Notes: generated by a model from the letters alone, not told the origin. Counted from the stretch's first letter, positions 34,907 to 45,020 are shown. The stretch is 64,000 nucleotides of DNA from Paenibacillus pedocola (GCF_031599675.1 NZ_CP134223.1:3782001-3846000); one strand, 5' to 3'. Translations and numbers: made by a program.

Positions 34907-35068
34907 TTATCTGCTGCGTGCGGGAGCCCGGAACATATCCAGAATCCCCAGCACAATATGCGCCAGTCCAAAGCCCAGAATTCCATAGCCCCAGGCGCTC
35001 GGTGTCAGATAATACCCGAGGAGACTGACGATAATGCCAAGCCCTGTTACGATCCAGCTAACGGTCAT
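34907..35068 (-). CDS. Small membrane protein, 53 residues
   Basis: This frame opens at ATG 35068 with GAGGTG nine bases upstream and encodes MTVSWIVTGLGIIVSLLGYY... with two predicted membrane helices, ending MFRAPARSR. Position between rodZ-like and yajQ, good translation signals and clean hydrophobic segments indicate a real gene; I believe related small proteins occur at this place in other Paenibacillus. No function is known. Confidence 0.7.
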   Translation of the reverse strand: MTVSWIVTGLGIIVSLLGYYLTPSAWGYGILGFGLAHIVLGILDMFRAPARSR

Positions 35069-35150
35069 GAGTGAATACACCTCACTTTGGCGTAAGAACT
35101 GTAATTCACTCTTAGGTTCTCCAGATTACCAAAATCTATACTCTGCTGCC

Positions 35151-36146
35151 TTATTCACCTGTATTGCTGCTGTCACCTTCAGTAGCGCCATCCGTTCCTG
35201 CGTTTGTAGCCTCTGCATTATCAGTGCCGGCGGAGGTGCCGTCATCCAGTTCCAGCAGCAGCCGGGATGAGGTCTTGCCGTCTGTAATTGCCTGTCCATT
35301 CACCGTAATACTTGTCGCAGGAGAATATCCGGATTTGATATACATTCCTTCGGTACCAAGTGTAAAGCTCATAGTGTCGCCTGCAGCGGTATTCCCGAAG
35401 CTGAGTTTCTCACCTTTGGAATTCTCGCCTTTGTATACTTCAAGCCAGCTTACACCGGTAGCAGCAATCTCTACCTGTACAGCACTGCCTGTAGGAGCAG
35501 TCACTTTAAAAATCGTCGTTTTGCCCGATTTGCGGTCCTCCGTAACCGTAACCGGCAAATTAGACGGCGAAGGAATTGGTGTAGCTGTGGGAGCTACAGT
35601 AGCTGTGGCTGTCGCTTCACCCGCCACGGCACCATCCGAAGCCGTAGGTTCGCCCCCGACAATCCCGCCGCCCGCTGCCGTTGGCGAAGGCTGAATCTTG
35701 GAAGGATCCGTCTGCTCATTCGTCAAATTAGCTGAATCCACCTTCTCAGGATCAGCCTTGTCCATGTTGGAAGAGGCATACAAATAAATCACTACGATAA
35801 TCAACACGGGGAAAGTCCACATCAGAACTGTCGGCAGCCACTTCGCGTTCCGTTCGGTTTCAGGTCTGCGGCTGCGTTTCTGAATAACAGTCTCCATCGT
35901 TGTATCCACAGGAGCCGCCGGCACATTGCCGTGCTCCTCCATCAGCTCGTCCGGATTGACTCCGACCGCTTCCGCGTAGGTTTTGATAAATGCCCGGACA
36001 TAAAAACTTCCCGGGAGCACCTTATAATCCCCCGCTTCGATGGCTTCTAAATATTTCTTACGGATTTTCGTTACTTCCTGGACATCGTCAAGACTCATCC
36101 CTTTTTGCAGACGTGCCTCCTTCAAATGCCGGCCCAGTTCCGACAT
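35151..36146 (-). CDS. ymfM: RodZ-like protein (YmfM type)
   Basis: The 331-residue protein has an N-terminal cytoplasmic HTH (residues ~4-70, GRHLKEARLQKGMSLDDVQEVTKIRKKYLEAIEAG), one membrane helix (~120-140, WLPTVLMWTFPVLIIVVIYLY), a Pro/Thr/Ala-rich linker and a C-terminal DUF4115 beta domain. This is the RodZ layout: a membrane protein that links MreB to the cell-wall machinery. ATG 36146 has AGGAGGTG just upstream; the longer frame to 36200 is not needed. It lies in the conserved ymf cluster before pgsA. Confidence 0.92.
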   Translation of the reverse strand: MSELGRHLKEARLQKGMSLDDVQEVTKIRKKYLEAIEAGDYKVLPGSFYVRAFIKTYAEAVGVNPDELMEEHGNVPAAPVDTTMETVIQKRSRRPETERNAKWLPTVLMWTFPVLIIVVIYLYASSNMDKADPEKVDSANLTNEQTDPSKIQPSPTAAGGGIVGGEPTASDGAVAGEATATATVAPTATPIPSPSNLPVTVTEDRKSGKTTIFKVTAPTGSAVQVEIAATGVSWLEVYKGENSKGEKLSFGNTAAGDTMSFTLGTEGMYIKSGYSPATSITVNGQAITDGKTSSRLLLELDDGTSAGTDNAEATNAGTDGATEGDSSNTGE

Positions 36147-36228
36147 ACCATCACCTCCTGAATGTTTGGTCTTCCTTGATGAGCTTCGTACAAAACTCAC
36201 TCCGGAAGCACATGCTTAGTTTTTGAAG

Positions 36229-36996
36229 TTATAGATCATCACTGTAGCTCGTCGTAAACGAGTCGTACAATATCTCTTCCGCAGGGTTGTTGCGCAGCTC
36301 GATAATGATATCGAAGTCGTCAAAGGTATACTCGGATTCCCGTACAAAAATATCCGGATGCTCAATCACCTTCGTGCTCGGCATACCCATAACCTGCTGC
36401 AGCAGATTGTAATGCTTCTCGTTAGAGCGGATTGTGCTTACAATGCCGTCAATAATGAAGACATTATGCGGATTCATTTCATCCTCAGCCAGCTGGCTGC
36501 GCACAGTTTGACGCAAAAGGGTCGAAGATACAAATGTCCAGCGCTTCTGTGCGCAGACACTGCCGGCGATTATAGATTCTGTCTTACCTACACGCGGCAT
36601 ACCCCTTAGTCCTATAACCTGATTGCCTTCCCTTTTAAACAATTCGCCAAGGAAATCCACGAGCAGCCCCAGCTCATCCCGGGTAAAGCGGAATGTCTTG
36701 CGGTCATCCGAATCCCGGTCAATATATCGTCCATGACGGACGGCAAGCTTATCCACAAGACGTGGAGAACGCAGCGCCGTAACCGTAATATTATCCACTT
36801 TTTTGAGCATTTCACCCATCAGCATAATCTTTTCATCATCGCTTGTTTCAAGCAGCATTCCGCGGGTTTTGCCTTCCACACCGTTAATGGTCAGGATATT
36901 GACTTCCAGCATTCCGAGCATCGAAGCGATATCTCCAAGCAGACCGGGTCTGTTCTTATGTATCTTGTACTCCATATACCACTGTTTATATTCCAC
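36229..36996 (-). CDS. ymfK: YmfK, DUF3388 protein with ACT-like and P-loop parts
   Basis: The 255-residue protein starts with an ACT-like domain (YKIHKNRPGLLGDIASMLGMLEVNI) and continues with a domain containing GMPRVGKTES, which resembles a P-loop. It matches the DUF3388 family (YmfK in B. subtilis), of unknown function. The start GTG 36996 fits GAGGTG at eight-base spacing better than ATG 37011. It belongs to the ymfFHIJKM cluster. Confidence 0.88.
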   Translation of the reverse strand: MEYKQWYMEYKIHKNRPGLLGDIASMLGMLEVNILTINGVEGKTRGMLLETSDDEKIMLMGEMLKKVDNITVTALRSPRLVDKLAVRHGRYIDRDSDDRKTFRFTRDELGLLVDFLGELFKREGNQVIGLRGMPRVGKTESIIAGSVCAQKRWTFVSSTLLRQTVRSQLAEDEMNPHNVFIIDGIVSTIRSNEKHYNLLQQVMGMPSTKVIEHPDIFVRESEYTFDDFDIIIELRNNPAEEILYDSFTTSYSDDL

Positions 36997-37092
36997 TGAT
37001 TTGCACCTCATAGATTCCTTTTCCCGTCACGGGTCATGTTAATGATATATAAAATGAAAATGAAAGGCAAGGTCACTGCTGTAATAATTGCA

Positions 37093-37116
37093 GAAAAGCT
37101 CCCGCGAGGGGAGCTT
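37093..37116 (-). terminator. Intrinsic terminator of ymfJ
   Basis: AAGCTCCC (37096-37103) pairs with GGGAGCTT (37109-37116), followed by TTTTCTG on the minus strand. Confidence 0.7.
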
Positions 37117-37127
37117 GTTCCGCATGC

Positions 37128-37388
37128 CTATGCGTTTTTCTTCGCCAGCTTGACCATGAGCCCAGCAATGGTGTGCTTCTCATCGTCCGTACCGACATCC
37201 CACAGCTCTTTGATCGCACGGTTAGAGTAGTTGCCCGGATCGACTTTTTTGTCGAGGAATTCCCCGATTTCAAAAGCCAGCTTGGTGATGGTTTCATCGC
37301 TCATCCCCATTTTTTCAGCCTGAATGACCCGTTCACCCAAAAAGCTCTTCCATGTATCAAAGTTCTTCACTACGGTTTCTGTTGACAT
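37128..37388 (-). CDS. ymfJ: YmfJ, DUF3243 family protein
   Basis: The 86-residue protein matches the DUF3243 family (NFDTWKSFLGERVIQAEKMGMSD...FLDKKVDPGNYSNRAIKELW). It is a small soluble helical protein conserved in Bacillales at this position; its function is unknown. AAGGAGG precedes the ATG. It lies between ymfI and ymfK. Confidence 0.9.
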   Translation of the reverse strand: MSTETVVKNFDTWKSFLGERVIQAEKMGMSDETITKLAFEIGEFLDKKVDPGNYSNRAIKELWDVGTDDEKHTIAGLMVKLAKKNA

Positions 37389-37530
37389 CTTAAATCCTCC
37401 TTCATGTTTACGGTCCGCCCGCCTGATTCAGGTGACAGCCGCCTTACGTGATGATTTAAAAGCAACAGTATTAATATGTCTCGTACGTATTCTTCTTATG
37501 CTGGAGCATTTCTCCAACCCAAGCCGGGTA

Positions 37531-38298
37531 TTATGTAATCCAGCCGCCGTTCGGACTAATTACCTGACCCGTGATATAGCCGGATTCCGGAAGGGCAAGA
37601 AAATAAACAAGCGAAGCCACTTCCTCCGGTGAAGCCAGACGGCCAGCCGGGATTTCATCCTCCAGCATCCGCAGCTCATCTTCCTGCAGATTGTTCAGCA
37701 TGGCTGTGTTGACTGCTCCGGGAGCCACAGCATTCACCGTTACCCCTGATGGAGCCAGCTCCTTGGCCAGCGCCTTCGTAAAAGCATTCACTCCGCCCTT
37801 ACTGGCGGAATAAGCCACCTCACAGGAAGCGCCGGATATCCCCCAGACGGAGGATACATTGATAATCCGGCCGTACCGCTGGGAGATCATGTAGGGCATA
37901 AAGATCTGGCTGCACAAAAAAGTCCCCTTTAAGTTGACCGCCATAACCTCGTCCCATTCTTCCTCCGTCACATCAGCAAGCATGCCATAATGCGCCTTTC
38001 CGGCATTGTTGACTAGAATATCCGGAAGCATGCCGCTGCTTTCCAGCCTTTCAGCCATACGCAAAAGCTGGCTGCGGTCTTTCATGTCCGCAGCCACTGT
38101 CATTACCTTGGCTCCCAGCGCCAGACAGCGCCGGGCTACATCATTTGCCGCTTCATGCGAATGCATATAATGAATGACAATGTTCATCCCGACAGAAGCA
38201 AAGCGTTCAGCGATTGCTCCGCCGATCCCCCCGCTGCCCCCTGTAATGAGCACTGTCATTTCCCCTATAGGTTTGCTGCTCTCTCCCGGTAAGGCCAT
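37531..38298 (-). CDS. ymfI: YmfI, FabG-like short-chain reductase
   Basis: The 255-residue SDR has TGGSGGIGGAIAER near residue 19, NNAG, VSSVWGISGASCEVAYSASKGG (catalytic Ser, Tyr and Lys) and a C-terminal GGWIT. It overlaps the ymfH stop (TAATG), implying coupled translation. The family resembles 3-oxoacyl-ACP reductase FabG. Its constant pairing with the M16 genes ymfF and ymfH suggests a dedicated but unknown role. Confidence 0.92.
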   Translation of the reverse strand: MALPGESSKPIGEMTVLITGGSGGIGGAIAERFASVGMNIVIHYMHSHEAANDVARRCLALGAKVMTVAADMKDRSQLLRMAERLESSGMLPDILVNNAGKAHYGMLADVTEEEWDEVMAVNLKGTFLCSQIFMPYMISQRYGRIINVSSVWGISGASCEVAYSASKGGVNAFTKALAKELAPSGVTVNAVAPGAVNTAMLNNLQEDELRMLEDEIPAGRLASPEEVASLVYFLALPESGYITGQVISPNGGWIT

Positions 38299-39578
38299 TA
38301 AGGACTCACCACAAGCGACACGGCAAGCTGTTCCCAGTCCACATGGTCATGCAGACGGGTATTGACCTCATCCAGCGTAATTGATTCATAGATTGGAAGC
38401 ACTTCGAACAGGTCGCCGCCGCGGAACTGGTAACGTGTGAATTCGTGGGCAATACTCTCCGGTGAATTCAGCATCCGCAGATATCCGCCGATTTTCTTTT
38501 TGCGTGCCCGTTCAAAATCCTTCTCTGCAAATCCGGATTCAAGAACCGCATTGATTTCTTCTTTGATCCGCTCCAGGAGCAGACCGGGGTCTTTGGTATC
38601 TCCGCCAATCGCTGAGAAAGCATACTGCGGGGAACTGTTAAATTCATGCCCGAAGCTGTCGGAGATCAATTCTTCATCATACAGCTTCTGATATAGCGCT
38701 GTGCTGCTTCCAAGCAGCAGATCGAGCATCAATTTGGTAATCAGGTCACGCCGTACCGCCGCTTCCCCGGTCAAGCCTTCCACCTTTTCTTTAAATCCGA
38801 ACAGGCATTTCGGCATGGACACTGCAAGCCGGCTTTCTTGATGCTTCTCCGCAACCTGGACGGGTTCTTCTTCGAAAATACGGGTGATTTCGCCCTGCTT
38901 ATCGTAAGACTTGGCTGCCTGGTTGTTGCGGATTAGCTCAAACACCTGTTTAGGATCTACACCGCCAACAACGAAGAGCAGCATATTGCTGGGATGATAG
39001 AAGGAGTTGTAGCACGTATACAGGGTTTCTTTGGTGATGGTAGCTATCGAATCGATTGTACCGGCAATATCAATATGCACCGGATGTTTAGCATACATCG
39101 CTTCGATCAGACCGAAGTATACGCGCCAGTCCGGATTATCTGCGTACATATTGATTTCCTGGCCAATGATCCCCTTTTCCTTCTCCACATTTTCATCCGT
39201 GAAATAAGGGCGCTGCACGAAATCAACCAGCGTAGTGAGATTGGTTTCAATATTTTCGGTAGCCGAAAATAAATATACGGTCTGATCAAAGCTGGTAAAG
39301 GCGTTTGCCGATGCGCCATTAGAAGCAAATGTGGCAAAAATGTCGCCTTCCGGCTCCTCAAACATCTTATGCTCCAGGAAGTGGGCAATACCGTCAGGAA
39401 CAGTTGTCTCTTCCCCGCCAGCCACTTTGAAATGGTTGTCTACCGAGCCGTATTTAGTTGCAAACGTGGCGTAGGTTTTTTTGAAGGCTGGCTTAGGAAG
39501 CACATAGACCTGCAGACCGTTATCCATAACCTCGTGATAAAGCGTTTCTTGCAGTTTATCGTAATGGATTTCTTTCAC
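38298..39578 (-). CDS. ymfH: YmfH, M16 zinc peptidase
   Basis: The 426-residue protein is an M16 (insulinase-type) peptidase with an intact HFLEH motif at H66-E69-H70 and the distal Glu in KGIIGQE. It probably pairs with YmfF, which lacks the motif, as in heterodimeric M16 enzymes. Start GTG 39578 with AAGGGGGA upstream lies two bases from the ymfF stop. The natural substrate is unknown; relatives process leader peptides of bacteriocins such as subtilosin (AlbE/AlbF). Confidence 0.92.
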   Translation of the reverse strand: MKEIHYDKLQETLYHEVMDNGLQVYVLPKPAFKKTYATFATKYGSVDNHFKVAGGEETTVPDGIAHFLEHKMFEEPEGDIFATFASNGASANAFTSFDQTVYLFSATENIETNLTTLVDFVQRPYFTDENVEKEKGIIGQEINMYADNPDWRVYFGLIEAMYAKHPVHIDIAGTIDSIATITKETLYTCYNSFYHPSNMLLFVVGGVDPKQVFELIRNNQAAKSYDKQGEITRIFEEEPVQVAEKHQESRLAVSMPKCLFGFKEKVEGLTGEAAVRRDLITKLMLDLLLGSSTALYQKLYDEELISDSFGHEFNSSPQYAFSAIGGDTKDPGLLLERIKEEINAVLESGFAEKDFERARKKKIGGYLRMLNSPESIAHEFTRYQFRGGDLFEVLPIYESITLDEVNTRLHDHVDWEQLAVSLVVSP

Positions 39579-39580
39579 TG

Positions 39581-40858
39581 CTATTCCCCCTTCCCTGTCA
39601 GGAAATAAATCGTATCAAGCTGGAAGGTGTCGGCAGCCGCCTTCACTTCTTCCGCGCCGATGCCGTCCACCTCTGCAAGCAGCTCCTGGGCAGAACGGTC
39701 TTTTCCGGACAATTGGCGGTTGAAATCGAACGAGATCAGTTCAAATGCGGAGTCTTGAATTTCAGACAGCAGATTACGGATCATCGCCTTAGTCTGACTC
39801 AGCTCGAGGTCACTGATATTTCCTGCTTTCAGCTCATCGAGCTGCTTACGGATAATGTCAACGGCCTTCCCGTAATTTTGGGTTTCAATTCCCGACTGGA
39901 TGGTACCGATGCCCTTATGCCCGTCATATCGGGACGAAGCATAATAGGCCAGACTCTCTTTCTCACGTACATTGACAAAGAGTTTGGAGTGCGGATAACC
40001 GCCCAGGATCCCGTTGTACATCAGTGCAGAAGCATATCTGTCGTCTTTGTAGGTAATTGAGGTACGAAGCCCCATGTTCAGCTTGCCTTGATTAACGTCC
40101 AGCTTCTCTTCCACCGTACGGACTTCCTGTACAGTAACCGGTTTAAAGTTAGAGGTATAAGATTCACTCTGCTTGTGGGCACGACCGAAATGGAGGTTAA
40201 CCAGCTTCTCGACTTCTTCCGGCGTTGTATCCCCGACCACATATAAATCAAGAATCGCACCGTTTAACCACGCAGTATACGACTCATACAGGTTCTCTGG
40301 AGTGATTCCGTCAAGATCCGCTCTCTGTCCAAGCGGATGCAGACGGTAAGGCTCCTTATTGCACATTTCCTCAATGCAGCGCTCGGCGGCATAACGGATT
40401 TTGTCGTTTACGATCGCTTCCAGCTTCTTGCGCACGGTTTCCCGCTCTGTTGCAACATAGGAGGCACGGAAGCTTCCATTCTCCAGCAGCGGGCGGGTCA
40501 GCACCTCGCCGAGAAAAGCAAACGATTCACCAAGCAGACTCTCCTTGCTCTGCACAAACGAATCATTGATCGTATCCATCCGGAACTGGACAATCTGATA
40601 GTCCCCCCGTTTGTAGATGTCGAAACCGAATCCGGCTCCGTACAGCTCCTCCAGCCGCTCACGGAATTGTGTCGTTTCCGGATATGTAGCCGTACCTCTA
40701 CGTAGGACAAAGGGGGCGAGTGCCGTTGATGTCACCGTGCTCTCGTCAAGCGGCACACCGGCATAGAGAGAGATGGCGAATGTCTTAAACGCCTTTGTCG
40801 GCAATACGTGGATACGCATACCGGCAGCGTTGCCATGTTGAAATCCATTATTTGTCAA
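39581..40858 (-). CDS. ymfF: YmfF, M16-like protein without the catalytic motif
   Basis: The ~425-residue protein has the M16 fold by sequence (FAISLYAGVPLDES, REKESLAYYASSRYDG) but the HxxEH zinc site is absent; the region reads ALAPFVLRRGTATYPE. It is the non-catalytic partner of YmfH, immediately downstream. TTG 40858 with GGAG eight bases upstream is preferred; TTG 40864 is two codons earlier. It is the first gene of the ymfFHI unit. Confidence 0.9.
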   Translation of the reverse strand: MTNNGFQHGNAAGMRIHVLPTKAFKTFAISLYAGVPLDESTVTSTALAPFVLRRGTATYPETTQFRERLEELYGAGFGFDIYKRGDYQIVQFRMDTINDSFVQSKESLLGESFAFLGEVLTRPLLENGSFRASYVATERETVRKKLEAIVNDKIRYAAERCIEEMCNKEPYRLHPLGQRADLDGITPENLYESYTAWLNGAILDLYVVGDTTPEEVEKLVNLHFGRAHKQSESYTSNFKPVTVQEVRTVEEKLDVNQGKLNMGLRTSITYKDDRYASALMYNGILGGYPHSKLFVNVREKESLAYYASSRYDGHKGIGTIQSGIETQNYGKAVDIIRKQLDELKAGNISDLELSQTKAMIRNLLSEIQDSAFELISFDFNRQLSGKDRSAQELLAEVDGIGAEEVKAAADTFQLDTIYFLTGKGE

Positions 40859-40945
40859 GTCCAAAACTCCTTTACGGCGTGGATAGATGCTTTACAACAA
40901 GTTTATGAAGTATTATCCATTCTAAACCATTCCAAAGTAAGGAAG

Positions 40946-40970
40946 CAACCGGAAGAAAGCGTACCGGTTG
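40946..40970 (-). terminator. Possible terminator of sleB
   Basis: CAACCGG (40946-40952) pairs with CCGGTTG (40964-40970), followed by CTTCCTTAC on the minus strand, a poor T-run. Confidence 0.45.
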
Positions 40971-41029
40971 CTCTTGGTCGGTTTATGCATTGTGAACAGC
41001 TAAGGGTGGGCCTGCATCTGCTTCAGTTC

Positions 41030-41884
41030 CTACATGCAGAAAATATGCTCTCCGATTGTTTTGACCTGCGGACGGGACCAGATCCATTTTGAGGTAGCCG
41101 TTTTAGGATTAAAATAATACAGGCATCCGCCGGAAGGGTCCCAGCCGTTAAGCGCCTGCTGAACTGCTTTACGGGCCTGCTCATTTGGTTCCAGATAGAT
41201 TTGACCGTCAGCTACGGCCGTAAAGGCTCCAGGCTGGAAGATTACGCCGGAAGGCGTATTCGGAAAGCTAGGAGATTTCACCCGGTTCAGAATAACCGCA
41301 GCAACCGCCACCTGGCCTTCAAACGGTTCACCCCGGGATTCACCATATACAGCATTGGCCATAATCTTCAGGTCATTTTCGGATAAGCCCATCGTATTGC
41401 CTGAAGACAGCTCTGCTGTTGTATTCTTTTTACCGGAATCGGCTGCCGCTGTGTTGCTGTTGGCAGCATTCTTTTTAGCTGTAGTGGTTGAAGGCTCTGT
41501 CGGCTTCCAGGCTTTGGTGGCATTGTACAGCTTCAGCTTTGTTTTTGCCCCGACTACACCATCAGCTTTAATTCCAAATTTCCACTGGAACCAGGTAACC
41601 GCATTTTTCGTCTTTGTACCAAACTGGCTGTCTATCTTGCCTGCGTAATATCCCAGGTGCTTCAGTCTTCCTTGCAGTTCATAAACATCTTGGCCTGATG
41701 AGCCTACCTTCAGCGGGGTAGTTCCAAAGGCCGGAAGTACCTCTTCCTCAGAAACAGTCATAACAGATGCAGCTTGCTGGGGATTGGCATAAACGCCTTG
41801 ATCCTTAAAGAATAACCCCGCAAACGGTGCGGCTGCCAGTGCCAGGGTCAGTAAGGCAAAAATCCACTGATTATGTTTTCTCAT
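41030..41884 (-). CDS. sleB: Spore cortex-lytic enzyme SleB
   Basis: The 284-residue protein has an N-terminal signal segment (WIFALLTLALAAAPFAGLFF), a peptidoglycan-binding domain (SSGQDVYELQGRLKHLGYYAGKID...) and a C-terminal SleB hydrolase domain with NAVYGESRGEP (likely catalytic Glu) and GGCLYYFNPKTA. SleB cleaves muramic-delta-lactam cortex peptidoglycan in germination. ATG 41884 is preferred to ATG 41920. A sigma-G promoter lies upstream. The usual partner gene ypeB is not adjacent; ymfF follows instead. Confidence 0.9.
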   Translation of the reverse strand: MRKHNQWIFALLTLALAAAPFAGLFFKDQGVYANPQQAASVMTVSEEEVLPAFGTTPLKVGSSGQDVYELQGRLKHLGYYAGKIDSQFGTKTKNAVTWFQWKFGIKADGVVGAKTKLKLYNATKAWKPTEPSTTTAKKNAANSNTAAADSGKKNTTAELSSGNTMGLSENDLKIMANAVYGESRGEPFEGQVAVAAVILNRVKSPSFPNTPSGVIFQPGAFTAVADGQIYLEPNEQARKAVQQALNGWDPSGGCLYYFNPKTATSKWIWSRPQVKTIGEHIFCM

Positions 41885-41933
41885 TGGGGTCGCTCTACCT
41901 TTCTCTTGTAAGTTCAACATGGATGGCTAAAGT

Positions 41934-41963
41934 TATTATGAGGACTGGGAGGACATCCTATGC
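41934..41963 (-). promoter_or_regulatory. Sigma-G type promoter of sleB
   Basis: On the minus strand GCATA (41963-41959), exactly 18 bases, and CATAATA (41940-41934) match the sigma-G consensus in both elements and spacing. It lies 50 bases upstream of the sleB ATG, as expected for a forespore gene. Confidence 0.75.
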
Positions 41964-42016
41964 ATCAACTGGCCGGAACGGTAATTCTGCGGGTGAACAA
42001 ATCTTCGCCACGCAGC

Positions 42017-42050
42017 AAAAAAGCACCCTTTCCGCAAAGGAAGGATGCTT
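42017..42050 (-). terminator. Intrinsic terminator of spoIIIE
   Basis: AAGCACCCTT (42021-42030) pairs with AAGGATGCTT (42041-42050), followed by TTTTTTG on the minus strand. Confidence 0.85.
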
Positions 42051-42063
42051 TATCTAAAAACTG

Positions 42064-44715
42064 TTATGAGCTGATCCGGTTATGCTGATACTGTTCAAGT
42101 GACATCAGCACTTCACGCGGCTTGCTTCCCTCGTAAGGACCGATAACCGAACGGGCTTCCATGGCATCAATAAGACGGGCAGCACGGGTGTAGCCTACAC
42201 GCATACGGCGCTGGAGCAAGGATACAGAGGCTTGCTTCGCTTCCAATACGATCTGAACCGCCTGTTCATACAATTCATCCTGCGGCTCCTGATCTTCTGA
42301 GATCATTTCATCCACCTCCGGAACAAGGGATTCGTCGTATTCGGCTTCTCCCTGGCTGCTGACGAACTGCACAATCGCTTCAACTTCCTGATCACTCATG
42401 AAGGCACCCTGTACCCGGACCGGCTTGGAGGCGCCCATCGGCAGGAAGAGCATATCGCCGCGTCCCAGCAGCTTCTCAGCACCCGGCATATCCAGAATCG
42501 TCCGTGAATCGACGTTCGAAGATACCCCGAAGGCAATCCGAGAAGGAATATTGGCTTTGATCAGACCTGTGATAACATCAACTGACGGCCGCTGAGTGGC
42601 AATGATCAGATGAATCCCTGCGGCACGCGCCATTTGCGCCAGCCGGCAGATGGCATCCTCTACATCGTTCGCCGCAACCATCATTAAATCGGCAAGCTCG
42701 TCCACAATTACGACGATATACGGCAGAATGGCAGCCGGGTTGTCCTTCATCAGATTGTTATAGCCTTCGACATTACGAGTCCCCGATTTGGAGAAGAGCT
42801 CATAACGTTTCTCCATCTCCACTACAATCTTCTTCAGGGCCAGACTTGCCCGCTTGGGATCCGTGACAACCGGGGCCAGCAGATGCGGAATACCGTTATA
42901 TACATTAAGCTCAACCATCTTCGGGTCAACCATCAGGAACTTAACCTCATCCGGTTTAGCTTTATACAAAATACTGGTGATAATTCCATTAATACAGACG
43001 GATTTACCGGATCCTGTCGCACCCGCAACCAGTAGATGGGGCATCTTAGCGAGATTGCCGACGATCGTCTGACCGGAAATATCACGGCCGAAGGCAATCG
43101 ACAAGCGCGATTCGGCATCCTGGAAAATTTGGGTCTCCATCACCTCACGCATCGTGACGATGGAGACTTCAGGGTTAGGCACCTCGATGCCGATCGCCGA
43201 TTTGCCGGGAATCGGCGCTTCCATACGGATATCCTTGGCAGCAAGCGCAAGAGCGATATCATCGGTCAGGTTGACGATCCTGCTGACCTTCACACCGATG
43301 TCAGGCTGAATCTCGTACCGTGTAACAGCCGGTCCGCGCACCACTTCGAGCACCTTGGCCCGGACACCGAAACTTTCCAGTGTGGCTTCCAGCTTGCGGG
43401 CAGTCTGCATATAATCGTTCTGGTCACCCGCTTTACCGCCGCTGTTCGGTTTGGCAAGCAGCCGGAAAGGCGGAAGCTTATAGGGCTTGGGCGGCGGCGG
43501 AAGCGGCGGTGCCGGAACCGGTTCGCCACTCTCAGCCGTTGCAAGCAGCCCGTCAAGCTCAACAGTCACATCTTCCTCTAGAACCTCACCGGAAGCAGGC
43601 TGAACTGTTGCCGGACTTCCCTGCATCCCAGGACTCCGGCTACTGCTGCGGGCGGCCGGAGAGAATTCGCCCCATTCATCCCGTTCCTCTTCGCTTAAGC
43701 CTTCTGAACGGATATGTTCGAAGAAGTCACGGATAATAGGGGTAACCGGCTCCAGATCATCCTCCGGAAAATCGGGCCCGAGATCATCGGAATGAGCGTT
43801 TCTTCTGTCCGCTTCCAGTCCTGTAATAACCGGAAGACCAGGCGAACCTGAACCCGACAAAAGAATACCGGATGACTCGTCCTCCTGATTCTCTTCCCCG
43901 TGATTCTCAGTCCGGGAAGTCCCGCTAAGCCAGCCTCCGATTCTCTGGAAGAATAGCGGCTGGCTTCTTCTCGGCAGTGACGGCTCGTCCTCTTCATCAT
44001 CCTCATCATCCGCAGGTGGCGGTAACGCTGCTCTGCCGGTTCTGGAAGAACGGGGCGGAACCGGAACCGCTGCGGGACGGTTAGCGGCCTTCAGCCTTAT
44101 GCCCTCCACCAGCTTCACCGAACGGATCCGCAGCAGCGCAAACAGCTCGACATAGGAAAGATTCGTTACAAGCATGAAGCTGATTGCCAGCATCACGATC
44201 ATGATCAGCTTAGCACCCAATGTCCCGAAGAGCCACAGCAGCGCCGCGAACTCCAGTGCCCCGATGTAGCCCCCGCTAATGTCCTTGCCCAGCATATAAA
44301 CGCTGCTGTCGCTGGATCCAGGCTTCAGTGCCCCGGAAAGATCATTATGTATTTGTGACAATACATTGCCGGGATGCAGCATCGATATGGGTCCCAGCTT
44401 CTGCTGCATAGCTGAAATCGAGCTCATAAGGCATAACGACAGCACAAGCAGTACTGCACCTGTATAACGGCTGTTCCAGCCGGACGGCCATTTTCGGTGG
44501 ATCATCACCATCAGACCATAAATAATGCCGAACAGCGGCAGCACAAAATAAAATCTGCCCAGCAGATATCCTGCCATACTGGACAAAGAACGCCCTACAG
44601 CCGCTTCGCCGGATAAGGCAATTACGGAAATCGTAATAAGCATAATACCGTAAATCTCATATTTTAAAACGCTGCCGAGCAGCGCTTTTTTCTTTTTCTT
44701 CTTTCGTTTAGCCAC
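42064..44715 (-). CDS. spoIIIE: DNA translocase SpoIIIE/FtsK
   Basis: The ~883-residue protein has a basic N-terminus, about four to five membrane helices in the first ~190 residues, a long acidic/proline linker (~200-420), the FtsK motor with Walker A GATGSGKS and Walker [12 protein letters not shown], and the C-terminal gamma winged-helix ([21 protein letters not shown]). It pumps the chromosome into the forespore or through the division septum. GTG 44715 is chosen because GGGGGTGG precedes it. The position after tepA and ylzJ is conserved in Bacillales. Confidence 0.95.
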   Translation of the reverse strand: MAKRKKKKKKALLGSVLKYEIYGIMLITISVIALSGEAAVGRSLSSMAGYLLGRFYFVLPLFGIIYGLMVMIHRKWPSGWNSRYTGAVLLVLSLCLMSSISAMQQKLGPISMLHPGNVLSQIHNDLSGALKPGSSDSSVYMLGKDISGGYIGALEFAALLWLFGTLGAKLIMIVMLAISFMLVTNLSYVELFALLRIRSVKLVEGIRLKAANRPAAVPVPPRSSRTGRAALPPPADDEDDEEDEPSLPRRSQPLFFQRIGGWLSGTSRTENHGEENQEDESSGILLSGSGSPGLPVITGLEADRRNAHSDDLGPDFPEDDLEPVTPIIRDFFEHIRSEGLSEEERDEWGEFSPAARSSSRSPGMQGSPATVQPASGEVLEEDVTVELDGLLATAESGEPVPAPPLPPPPKPYKLPPFRLLAKPNSGGKAGDQNDYMQTARKLEATLESFGVRAKVLEVVRGPAVTRYEIQPDIGVKVSRIVNLTDDIALALAAKDIRMEAPIPGKSAIGIEVPNPEVSIVTMREVMETQIFQDAESRLSIAFGRDISGQTIVGNLAKMPHLLVAGATGSGKSVCINGIITSILYKAKPDEVKFLMVDPKMVELNVYNGIPHLLAPVVTDPKRASLALKKIVVEMEKRYELFSKSGTRNVEGYNNLMKDNPAAILPYIVVIVDELADLMMVAANDVEDAICRLAQMARAAGIHLIIATQRPSVDVITGLIKANIPSRIAFGVSSNVDSRTILDMPGAEKLLGRGDMLFLPMGASKPVRVQGAFMSDQEVEAIVQFVSSQGEAEYDESLVPEVDEMISEDQEPQDELYEQAVQIVLEAKQASVSLLQRRMRVGYTRAARLIDAMEARSVIGPYEGSKPREVLMSLEQYQHNRISS

Positions 44716-44804
44716 GCCAGCCACCCCCGGCAACATTATACCATATAATGGCGTGGCGTACCTATGTTCTCTTTTGTCAAAAAATACATCTTTTTGGTTA
44801 TCGG

Positions 44805-45020
44805 TTATTTACTAAAATCTATAACTGTTCCAGGAGCAAAAGCCGGATCAAGATACTTCTCTAAGGGACAACCAAGCAGTCTTACAATCCGTGCCTGGCC
44901 GCTCTCAAGCTGCTCAACTTGCATTAACATTCCCTGAATGGTCACTTCCATCGTCGGCTGAGCAGTGCTGATAGCCCCCTCGAAAATCTGCTCCAGCGGC
45001 AGCACTGTGTACAAGGTCAT
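44805..45020 (-). CDS. ylzJ: YlzJ-like small protein
   Basis: The 71-residue protein ([15 protein letters not shown]...) matches YlzJ, a conserved Bacillales protein of unknown function between tepA and spoIIIE. It overlaps the tepA stop by four bases (ATGA), so translation is coupled. No motif or membrane helix is present. Confidence 0.85.
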   Translation of the reverse strand: MTLYTVLPLEQIFEGAISTAQPTMEVTIQGMLMQVEQLESGQARIVRLLGCPLEKYLDPAFAPGTVIDFSK

